Assembly: GCF_041296385.1 (NCBI RefSeq)
Contig: NW_027183617.1
Coordinates: forward strand, 1-64,000
Reading direction: 5' to 3'
From: Aphelocoma coerulescens
Lineage: Eukaryota > Chordata > Aves > Passeriformes > Corvidae
DNA: 64,000 bases
The notes under the pieces were generated by a model that worked only from the letters and a program-made list of their open reading frames with translations, was not told where the DNA came from and searched no databases. Positions 1-8,693 of the stretch are shown here, one piece after another. Position 1 is the stretch's first letter, and the number at the start of each line of letters is the position of its first letter. A program made the translations under genes and the position numbers.

Positions 1-113
1 GGCTAAAGCAACCCAGACATTTGTCTTTGGTTGATTCACAGGTAAAGCTTCACTACAAAAACTAAAACAAAAGAATAAAGCAACATGCACGCGCGCAAAT
101 GAGAAAACTCCAT
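1..113 (-). pseudogene. env: env 5' end, ERV A, cut by window and frameshifted
   Basis: Holds only the env ATG (111-113) and the signal-peptide region. One A is missing from the AATAAAAGC seen in the other copies (near 75-78), which breaks the frame within the signal peptide. The rest of env is beyond the window. Confidence 0.8.
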
Positions 114-167
114 TCTTTTCTTGAGCTGTTTTTGGCAGATCACTTTCTTCTGGTGATTCTGCGCAGT

Positions 168-1334
168 TCAGGTCTGGGTGCTTGCTTCCTGGCTTCCACT
201 TGCAGAGTCACTGGCTGGTGTGGTGGCATCAGCAGGCTTTGATGCGAGGTATGGCTTCACGTTTTTTGCTGGAACCCACTTGATTCCTTCACCTGTGGAA
301 ACACATGCAAACCCCCTTCCCCCCACATTATAAGATTGTATGGTCCTTCTATTTTTCCTGAGTCTAGATTTTTAATCAAAACTGGGGGGCGCTCTTTCAG
401 TTTTGCTTTTTTGTTGTTCAAAAAATGTCTATAAATGGGGGGGATCAGGCTCTTCTGCAGAGCTATTCAAAAAATTGTAAACATACAAAGCCTTGTTCAA
501 CCTCCTTTGAGGTGTATCCTGGACTTCTCCCCCTCTCTGTTGATCTAAAATGCGTTTTAGGGTTTGATGTGTTCTTTTTAGGGTACTTTTTAGCAGTTGT
601 TTAAGCAGTTGTTTAAGATACGGTGAGCAAATACCACTATCTCTTACAGCCCTTCTTAGTTCTTTAATTTCGTGAGTGGGGATGGAACCCACGTTTTGGG
701 ACTGTCAGGCTGTTGGCTAGCTATCACAGGCTTAGCTAATAGACTTTCATCTTTACAGCTTTGGAGTCTTATTTCATGCCAATCTGTTAATTGAGAATAA
801 TCTGAGCACTTTGGAGGATTTTTTGATTCAGAAAGTAGCGCTAACAAACTCTCAGAACTCGTTTTCTCCTTATGGGTTGCAAGATCCCAGCCGCTCGCTG
901 GCGGGACTCTGGGGCTCATTGCAAACAAATCTGGCTGCTTTTCAGGGTTTCCTGGTGTTAGATTTAAAGCATCAGCTCGGGCAGAGCGGCTCTCCGTCTT
1001 CCCTGCCACTGGAGCTGCACCACTGCCCTCCGTTCCCCCCCTGTTTGCGGCTTGTGAGGCGAGGCTGAGCTGCGCGGAGGGATGTTGCTGGGCGGCGGTA
1101 GCCGAGGGATACAGCTGTGCGGTGCCGGAGGGCCCCGGCGGGGGCGGCGATGGCACTGCCGATCTCCGCGGGTGGCGGGCGAGGAGGCGGGGGGGCCGCG
1201 AGCAACCGGCTCCGCGGCAGCGGGCGAGGGGGTGCGGGTGGCTCTATTGAAGGCGAGGTGAAAGCCGTGGGGGGCGGTGGCGGAGCTAGTTCCGTGAGCA
1301 GTGCTGTGGTTGGAGAAGTGTGAGCGTGCGTGGG
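168..1334 (-). pseudogene. capsid/integrase fusion remnant, ERV A
   Basis: Same fused region as in the other copies but broken by at least three frame changes: an added G near 1173, a lost G near 686 and an added G in the run at 435-441. It also has two extra C near 311-326. It alone carries a 12-bp in-frame tandem duplication (around 594-617), adding four residues (repeat of KQLL) at the capsid-integrase joint. Confidence 0.85.
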
Positions 1335-2700
1335 TTACGCCATCAGGTCAACGTGGCGGACTGTGATGGCCGCTGTCTGTGTGTCGGGGAGAGCGGGAGG
1401 TGGCAGGGCTGTCCCGTCGGCAGGAGACGATCCCGGGGCTGCGGGAGGCGGGAGGGCCGGCGTGGAGGCGGCGGGAGTATGTTGCGGTGGGGCCATGGCG
1501 AACGGTGGGCCAGTCGGCGGCTGGACCGCGGCGTGCTGCCGCTGGGAGTTTGCAGGCTGGGCTGGTGTGGCTGCCGGCGCGGCGGTGCCAGGAGACGGGG
1601 CTGGAGCAGCGGCAGGCACGGGAGAGGCAGCAGCCATCTGTGTATAGGCGCTGCAGCGCCGGCACCAGGTGGCTGGCGGGGCTGGGGCGCTCCGTGTCCC
1701 ACGGACGCGGACGGGACGTTGACCACCACCGGCGCCGTGTCGGTGGCGGCGAGGGGGACCTGGGGGGCTGGAAGAAGGGTCGCGCCTGGCTTTGCGGGGG
1801 GCCGGCTATGATGGTGGCTACAGCCATAACAGGCGCGGCTAGGGGAGCGGTAGGACCCGTAGGTGGCTGGGGAGCAGCCGCTGGCCCCGCGGGGCTATCG
1901 GCGGGGGGCGGGGCCGCGAAGGCGCTGGCGGACGGGGTGGGAGGAGCGAGGGACGGGGCCGCGAAGACGCTGGAGCCGAGGGCGGGGACCGCGGGAGCCG
2001 GGGCAGCAGGGAGGAACGGGATGGGGGGGGCGGGGATGGGGGGAGCGGTGGAGGGGGTCGTAGGGTCCGGTGGGACAGGGGTGACGGCTGCCAGGACAGC
2101 GGGGGCGGGGGGCGGGGCGGCACGAGTCAGTCGGACCGCGGCTACCGGAGCCGCGAGAGGCGGGACAGCAGGGACTAACGGGACCGTGGGGGTGGAGATG
2201 ACGGGGGCGGTGGGGGGGGCGGTGGAGTCCGGTGGGGCAGGGGTGACCGGTGCAGGGACCGCGGGGGGGTGGGGCGGGGCGGCACGAGACAGCTGGACCG
2301 CGGGTACCGGAGCCGTGAGGTCCGGCGGCGGGGCGGGGGCCGTGCCCGGTTGCAGGCTCGCGGCGGCAAGGGGCGGGCTCGCAGCAGGAGCGGGACCCGG
2401 CGAGGTGGCTGCTGCGGGCGGCGCCTTCACAGCAAACAGCTCCACGAGCGCTCTGCAAGCCGGGACCAGCTCCGCGGCAGCCCAATCCCGGCGGGAGATA
2501 TTATTAAAGAGTTTAACCCGAACTGTGTCCCAGAAGTCTCTTGTAAAGACGGCTGAACGGTCAGCATTTGGGAAATTAATCAGAGTCCATTCTAAGAGGT
2601 TTTTTAGCTCCTGTTTAGGTAATTGACTTGGACCGGAGCTTAGTAAGTACTTAAGTTGTTTATAGAGATGTCTGTCATGGGCAGAGTGAGTTTGTCCCAT
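1335..2700 (-). pseudogene. gag: gag (matrix and Pro/Ala-rich region), frameshifted, ERV A
   Basis: ATG at 2698-2700; the N-terminal ~305 codons match the intact copies, including Gly2 and the matrix-like domain. A one-base loss near 1783 moves the frame, and a two-base gain near 1646 shifts it again. The native TAA (1335-1337) is thus reached out of frame and the tail is replaced by unrelated residues. Both changes are indels in repetitive GC-rich sequence, so sequencing or assembly error is a real alternative to true decay. Confidence 0.85.
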
Positions 2701-2824
2701 TATTGACCAGTATGATACTCACCTAGATGTCGCAGGGGGCAGGGTCCTTAATCAGAAGTCCGTCGTGGGGGGCTGGCCAGGCTCTCCACACGGCGCTCAG
2801 GACGCTGCTGTCGGGTCCCTCCTC

Positions 2825-3222
2825 AGAGCTCCGGTTTCAGGCGTCGCTTGGCAACGGCTTTCCGTGCTCGGGACCTCGCAGGTGTCTCCACTCAGAGCTC
2901 CAGCGCGGGCGGTGCTGAGCAATACCCGCCTGTGCTCGGGCGCGCGGCTGGATCCCTCCTAAGAGCTCCGGTCTGCACTGCTTAGCAGCGTGTCCGTGCT
3001 CGAGGGGTACCACGGCAAACTTCCTCAAAGAGCTCCAGGTAACCGCTGCGCAGCAGTGGCCGTCTGTGCTCGAGGACTGCCAGGCAATTTCCTCCCTCCG
3101 AGAGCTCCAGGTAATTGCTACGAAGTAACGGCTCCCCGTGCTCGAGGGCTGCCTCAGCAGAGTTATAGAGCTCCGGCTTTTACGCTGCGCAGCAACGGTA
3201 TGCCGTGCTCACGACACGTTCC
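2825..3222 (-). repeat. leader tandem repeats, 6 x ~68 bp, ERV A
   Basis: Between primer-binding site and gag. The anchor AGAGCTCC occurs at 2825, 2894, 2962, 3029, 3101 and 3167 (spacings 69, 68, 67, 72, 66). Each copy has the same order on the plus strand: AGAGCTCC, a core like GCTGCGCAGCAACGG, then CCGTGCTCGAGG or a variant. GAGCTC, CTCGAG and GCTGCGCAGC are self-complementary, so each repeat can form a small hairpin or intermolecular loop contact. In retroviruses this region holds dimerisation and packaging signals; a role here is inference. The copies have diverged from each other, so the duplications are older than the provirus amplification. Confidence 0.85.
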
Positions 3223-3299
3223 AGGTGGCTATAACTGGTCTTTTAGTTACCGTCCATGGCGAAGTCTCTCACAGGTGGAAGAAGCTGAATCAGGCCTTC

Positions 3300-3317
3300 A
3301 CTCACGTTTGGGCGCCA
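3300..3317 (-). other. primer-binding site, tRNA-Lys-like, ERV A
   Basis: Three bases inside the 5' LTR end. The sense strand begins TGGCGCCC, the complement of the 3' end of tRNA-Lys (GGGCGCCA). Further in, it resembles the Lys1,2 type but has one extra A, so an exact pairing over 18 bases would need a bulge or a different lysine isoacceptor. Confidence 0.8.
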
Positions 3318-3428
3318 GTTTGTCGAAATTGATGGCGATGATGGTGATGAGGGTGTGGGTTCGGTCGGGCCCGGCTGGAGATGGACGGCGACGAGAGATC
3401 TCTATAAGCAGGTCTTTGGAGCATGCAG

Positions 3429-3434
3429 TTTATT
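3429..3434 (-). promoter_or_regulatory. LTR polyadenylation signal AATAAA
   Basis: Reverse complement of TTTATT, 109 bases from the 3' end of the LTR on the sense strand. This position is consistent with a signal near the R/U5 boundary. The equivalent signals in the functional 3' LTRs are at 20141, 35321, 43696, 52071 and 60446 (6 bases each). Confidence 0.7.
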
Positions 3435-3626
3435 GCAGAGGGCGTGGGTACAGGGGCACTGCTTAGAGCTGCCAGCTGCAGCTCCAAGCAGGCCCAAGGT
3501 GTAAGAGAGGGAGAGAGAGTGAGCGAGAGAGCTAGAGCAAGAGGCTGAGAGCTAAGAGTGTAAAGAGCAAGAGAGACAAACTAAGAGGAGAGCTGAATTA
3601 AGAGGAAGAAGAAGAGCAAGAGAGTT

Positions 3627-3722
3627 ACTAAGAGAGCTACTAAGAGGAGAAGAGCATTACTAAGAGAGCTACTAAGAGAGTTACTAAGAGCGTTACTAAG
3701 AGGAGAAGAGCATTACTAAGAG
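3627..3722 (-). repeat. LTR short tandem repeats (ACTAAGAG, 7 copies)
   Basis: The plus-strand octamer ACTAAGAG occurs seven times in about 96 bases with irregular 11-23-base spacing. Its preceding bases alternate among GTT, GCT and CATT. On the sense strand this is CTCTTAGT inside a long C/T-rich tract. Same offset in every LTR (for example 20339-20434). It could be a U3 enhancer array or a transcribed pyrimidine tract; the sequence alone does not decide. Confidence 0.75.
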
Positions 3723-4157
3723 GAGAGGAGTTAAGAGAGCGAGGAGCTTGTTACAATACAATAAATCATCTTCTGTAGTGAATATTCTAATTCTCAGTAG
3801 CCAATCTAATACAAGGTACAAATCCTATAGCATTTACATACAGCCTATAAGAGTTCTTACATTACCATAGAGTGTTACATTTTAACTTCTAAAAACTACT
3901 CTTTGGACCCCTTCTGCTGAGCTAGTAGGGTCTGCTCTGACCCTTGGACCTGTCTGCAAGCAGAGGGTATTGTTCAATCAAGAGGGGATTACCTTCAGCC
4001 GGCTATACCATTGTTTTCCAGTTGTTCAGTAACTAAGACTCTATATCTCAAAGATGGCCTTCATTTCGATGTCGCTCACAGTTTTCATATTCCCAGAATC
4101 TTTTGTTAGGCAATCATATTTATAAGGCTTTCCTGTTTCATCTTCCCCAACAACAAA

Positions 4158-6425
4158 GGCTCTCCTGGGAGCCACGGGTCACAAAGCACCGTGGGCTCTG
4201 TGCAGCCCCGCTGTGTCACAATGGCCGCTGGCTTCCACGAGCCCCCGCAGTGTCCCAGTGGGCCCCGTGGCTTTAGGAGTGGGTGGCTGGGAGTTGGTGC
4301 CAGCGGCTGGGGGAGCAGCAGCAGGGACTGTGTGTGGACAGTGCCATGGCCACTTGTGTGGCCACTGGTGTCTCTGTGCCAGGCACAGCCGTGGTGTGTA
4401 ACACCGGCTCTGGGTCCTTTGGCTGTGCAGGTGGCAGTCACGGCCTGGAGCAGGGCTGCTCCCGGGGGACAGCCTGGGGCAGGAGGCTGCTGGAGATTCA
4501 TTCCCCACACTCCTTGTCATGAGGTGCTCAGAGTGATTGGAAAGGCTGTTGGCAGCAGGCAGTTCTCTGGGTTCAAGCTGTGGAGCTGTCAGCGGGAATG
4601 CAAAGGCCAAGCTGGTGAGCCTTTTGTCCTGGTGCCTTTAGTGTGTGAGCAGTCCCTGGTGCCGTTGTCTTTGGATCCTGAGTGTGGGAGAGGCAAGGCT
4701 TAGGATGGTGCGTAGAGCTGAGAAGGAAAGTGCCGAGAGCAGCATGTGTGCTGCTGCTTTGAGGGGTGCAGTTGAAGTTGTAGGCAGCAAGAGCTTTCAC
4801 AGCTGGCCCTTTTGTGAGCTCTGCTTTTGCCAGATGACTTCCATCTTACCCTCTTACCATCTTAGCCTCTCATTTTTGCATATCCCAAACCCCCTTCCAA
4901 ACATCCAGCAGCTGCTTGTAAAGAAGAAGTCCTAGAACAAAAAGCCAGTGCTGCCTTTCATAGCCCCTTTGCTGTCTATGAAGTAGAGGAAAGAAGCTAG
5001 TGAGACGCACTTTCTTTCTCAACTCCATAGAGCGCATCCTTCTCTCAAGGTGGCAGAGTCCTTGGCGGAAGTGAAGCATCTGCAGCTGCAGTTCAGACTG
5101 AGAGATGTGCCAGGACAGGAAACATTTGCTGACCTTCCCTGTTCCCTGTGCAACATGATTCTCGCATCCCAGTCACTTTCACACACCTTCGGTATCCCTG
5201 AGTCCAAGCAGCTAAAGCTCACAGAGACAGAAGTGTCAGGAAGGAAAACGTTCCAAAAGCACCCCCTTCTCTTATCAGCATATAAATTGTGCACAACAGG
5301 CTGCGGCACCGAACCTTCCTTCTCAGATAGACATGCCATCACACTTTTCACTCTTGCAGCTCGGTTGAAAAGCTCCAGCAGCTGCTCCCGCAATAGCAAA
5401 AGGTTCTAGAAGTGAAAGCCAGTTTGGGGCTGCACCTTCTCCTTGCCGCATGTAAGCCACACCAAACTCCCTGATGCACTCTGTCCTCCCCTTCTCAAAG
5501 GAGTAGACGGTGGCATCAGGACACACCTGTGTCCCAGCAGCTGGGTGCCCAGCCGGGAGCAGGAGCAGGGCTGGGGCTGCTCCCAAAGTTGCCCCGCCCC
5601 AATGCCAGAGCCGGACATATGCTGAGGGGGGGCTGGATCAGGCTTTATTGTCCAGCTGCATGCCAGGAGTGAGCACAAAATCTACCTGCATTCTCTGCAG
5701 CATGCCATCCTGGAGCAGAGCCATTGCCAAAGGAAGCCGTGAGCCCGTGCCAAGCCAGTGCCGGAGTGGGATCCTAGCAGCACCTGTGGAAGCCGGGAGA
5801 GAGGAGCCCACCTGGAGCAGGTTCGTGCAGGATTAATCATCCCGTGGCTTCCCACCAGGGTCCTGTTGCTTCCAAAAGGCCCCACAGCGTCACTGTGGCC
5901 CCTCGGTTCCACCAGGTTCCATAGCGTCACTGTGGTGCCCAGGGTTCCGTCAGCTTCGCCAGCATCCCCACGGTCTGCAGAGCTCCCCGAGCTTCTGTGG
6001 TGTCACAGTGGAGGCAGGGTTGCATCAGGTTCCATAGCATCACCACAGTCTCCAGGGCTCCCAGAGGTTCTGTGGTGTCACAGTGGAGGCAGGGTTGCAT
6101 CAGGTTCCATAGCATCACCACAGTCTCCAGGGCTCCCTGAGCTTCTGTGGTGTCACAGTGGAGGCAGGGTTGCATCAGGTTCCATAGCATCAGCACGGTC
6201 TCCAGGGCTCCCAGAGGTTCTGTGGTGTCACAGAGGAGGCAGGGTTGCATCAGGTTCCATAGCATCACCACGGTCTCCAGGGCTCCAAGAGCTTCTGTGG
6301 TGTCACAGAGGAGGCAGGGTTGCATCAGGTTCAATAGCATCAGCACGGTCTCCAGGGCTCCCCTGAGCTTCTGTGGTGGTGTCACAGAGGAGCCAGGCTT
6401 CCTTGTAGTTCCCCAGCATCACAAA
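4158..6425. repeat. satellite unit S1-1
   Basis: First unit after ERV A. Diagnostic bases: C at 4379 (shared with all units that follow an ERV on its right), A at 4743 and A at 4799 (both unique), and the CACCACAGT spacer in the first minisatellite repeat. Confidence 0.9.
5991..6366. repeat. 75-bp minisatellite inside each satellite unit
   Basis: Five repeats of 75 bp start at 5991, 6066, 6141, 6216 and 6291 (each begins G[CG]TTCTGTGGTGTCACAG). Decayed copies lie before (about 5888-5990) and after (6367-6425). The ERV insertion site lies in the decayed last copy. Because 75 is a multiple of three, the tract is open in several frames on both strands and reads as 25-residue repeats; these are not evidence of coding. 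Same tract in the other units starts at 8259, 10527, 12795, 15063, 17330, 19598, 27974, 30242, 32510, 34778, 43153, 51528 and 59903. Confidence 0.95.
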
Positions 6426-8693
6426 GGCTCTCCTGGGAGCCACGGGTCACAAAGCACCGTGGGCTCTGTGCAGCCCCGCTGTGTCACAATGGCCGCTGGC
6501 TTCCACGAGCCCCCGCAGTGTCCCAGTGGGCCCCGTGGCTTTAGGAGTGGGTGGCTGGGAGTTGGTGCCAGCGGCTGGGGGAGCAGCAGCAGGGACTGTG
6601 TGTGGACAGTGCCATGGCCACTTGTGTGGCCACTGGTGTCTCTGTGTCAGGCACAGCCGTGGTGTGTAACACCGGCTCTGGGTCCTTTGGCTGTGCAGGT
6701 GGCAGTCACGGCCTGGAGCAGGGCTGCTCCCGGGGGACAGCCTGGGGCAGGAGGCTGCTGGAGATTCATTCCCCACACTCCTTGTCATGAGGTGCTCAGA
6801 GTGATTGGAAAGGCTGTTGGCAGCAGGCAGTTCTCTGGGTTCAAGCTGTGGAGCTGTCAGCGGGAATGCAAAGGCCAAGCTGGTGAGCCTTTTGTCCTGG
6901 TGCCTTTAGTGTGTGAGCAGTCCCTGGTGCCGTTGTCTTTGGATCCTGAGTGTGGGAGAGGCAAGGCTTAGGATGGTGCGTAGAGCTGAGAAGGAAAGTG
7001 CCGAGAGCAGCGTGTGTGCTGCTGCTTTGAGGGGTGCAGTTGAAGTTGTAGGCAGCAAGAGCTTTCTCAGCTGGCCCTTTTGTGAGCTCTGCTTTTGCCA
7101 GATGACTTCCATCTTACCCTCTTACCATCTTAGCCTCTCATTTTTGCATATCCCAAACCCCCTTCCAAACATCCAGCAGCTGCTTGTAAAGAAGAAGTCC
7201 TAGAACAAAAAGCCAGTGCTGCCTTTCATAGCCCCTTTGCTGTCTATGAAGTAGAGGAAAGAAGCTAGTGAGACGCACTTTCTTTCTCAACTCCATAGAG
7301 CGCATCCTTCTCTCAAGGTGGCAGAGTCCTTGGCGGAAGTGAAGCATCTGCAGCTGCAGTTCAGACTGAGAGATGTGCCAGGACAGGAAACATTTGCTGA
7401 CCTTCCCTGTTCCCTGTGCAACATGATTCTCGCATCCCAGTCACTTTCACACACCTTCGGTATCCCTGAGTCCAAGCAGCTAAAGCTCACAGAGACAGAA
7501 GTGTCAGGAAGGAAAACGTTCCAAAAGCACCCCCTTCTCTTATCAGCATATAAATTGTGCACAACAGGCTGCGGCACCGAACCTTCCTTCTCAGATAGAC
7601 ATGCCATCACACTTTTCACTCTTGCAGCTCGGTTGAAAAGCTCCAGCAGCTGCTCCCGCAATAGCAAAAGGTTCTAGAAGTGAAAGCCAGTTTGGGGCTG
7701 CACCTTCTCCTTGCCGCATGTAAGCCACACCAAACTCCCTGATGCACTCTGTCCTCCCCTTCTCAAAGGAGTAGACGGTGGCATCAGGACACACCTGTGT
7801 CCCAGCAGCTGGGTGCCCAGCCGGGAGCAGGAGCAGGGCTGGGGCTGCTCCCAAAGTTGCCCCGCCCCAATGCCAGAGCCGGACATATGCTGAGGGGGGG
7901 CTGGATCAGGCTTTATTGTCCAGCTGCATGCCAGGAGTGAGCACAAAATCTACCTGCATTCTCTGCAGCATGCCATCCTGGAGCAGAGCCATTGCCAAAG
8001 GAAGCCGTGAGCCCGTGCCAAGCCAGTGCCGGAGTGGGATCCTAGCAGCACCTGTGGAAGCCGGGAGAGAGGAGCCCACCTGGAGCAGGTTCGTGCAGGA
8101 TTAATCATCCCGTGGCTTCCCACCAGGGTCCTGTTGCTTCCAAAAGGCCCCACAGCGTCACTGTGGCCCCTCGGTTCCACCAGGTTCCATAGCGTCACTG
8201 TGGTGCCCAGGGTTCCGTCAGCTTCGCCAGCATCCCCACGGTCTGCAGAGCTCCCCGAGCTTCTGTGGTGTCACAGTGGAGGCAGGGTTGCATCAGGTTC
8301 CATAGCATCAGCACGGTCTCCAGGGCTCCCAGAGGTTCTGTGGTGTCACAGTGGAGGCAGGGTTGCATCAGGTTCCATAGCATCACCACAGTCTCCAGGG
8401 CTCCCTGAGCTTCTGTGGTGTCACAGTGGAGGCAGGGTTGCATCAGGTTCCATAGCATCAGCACGGTCTCCAGGGCTCCCAGAGGTTCTGTGGTGTCACA
8501 GAGGAGGCAGGGTTGCATCAGGTTCCATAGCATCACCACGGTCTCCAGGGCTCCAAGAGCTTCTGTGGTGTCACAGAGGAGGCAGGGTTGCATCAGGTTC
8601 AATAGCATCAGCACGGTCTCCAGGGCTCCCCTGAGCTTCTGTGGTGGTGTCACAGAGGAGCCAGGCTTCCTTGTAGTTCCCCAGCATCACAAA
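6426..8693. repeat. satellite unit S1-2
   Basis: T at unit offset 222, C at offset 1096, and CAGCACGGT in the first minisatellite spacer. It pairs with unit S1-4. Confidence 0.9.

Larger units (their letters stand above)
1..4152 (-). mobile_element. ERV copy A, partial (left end outside window)
   Basis: Minus-strand provirus whose env and 3' LTR lie beyond the window start; base 1 corresponds to 21998 in copy B. Present: the first ~113 bases of env, the capsid/integrase fusion remnant, gag, leader, primer-binding site and the 5' LTR (3321-4152), then ACAAA (4153-4157). Over its 3.3-kb internal part it is a net 14 bases longer than copy B. The differences are small indels, mostly in homopolymers (around 75, 311-326, 435-441, 686, 1173, 1646, 1783), plus a 12-bp duplication near 594-617. 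All long reading frames are broken by them. The pattern may be sequencing error rather than age. Confidence 0.93.
3321..4152 (-). repeat. 5' LTR of ERV A
   Basis: 832 bp. Its limits come from comparing internal and external junctions: the shared sequence begins TGTCGAAA on the plus strand next to the primer-binding-site side and ends CCCCAACA at the satellite. On the minus (sense) strand it runs TGTTGGGG...TTTCGACA, with the canonical TG/CA ends. Sense-strand features: an AATAAA at 3429-3434, a ~250-base pyrimidine-rich stretch (plus-strand purines, about 3490-3745), and TATA-like sequences near 3844-3851 and 4120-4126, none of which I can assign as the promoter. Confidence 0.95.

Noticed and set aside
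1..4152. ERV A as an older, diverged subfamily
   Set aside because: Its differences are nearly all small indels without matching substitutions, more like sequence error than an older lineage.
5050..5409. Conserved 119-residue plus-strand frame (and a 126-residue minus-strand frame over the same bases) as a host gene
   Set aside because: Conservation among units reflects recent tandem duplication, not selection. Both strands are open, no family is recognised, and the flanking satellite offers no clear gene structure.
5927..6385. 152-residue minus-strand frame of 25-residue repeats
   Set aside because: No ATG (starts at GTG). It is a direct translation of the minisatellite, which is open in several frames.
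6147..6971. 274-residue plus-strand open frame spanning the minisatellite and the start of the next unit, repeated in most units
   Set aside because: It starts at GTG, overlaps equally open minus-strand frames, and owes its length to the 75-bp (25-codon) repeat and high GC. No domain or codon signature supports it.
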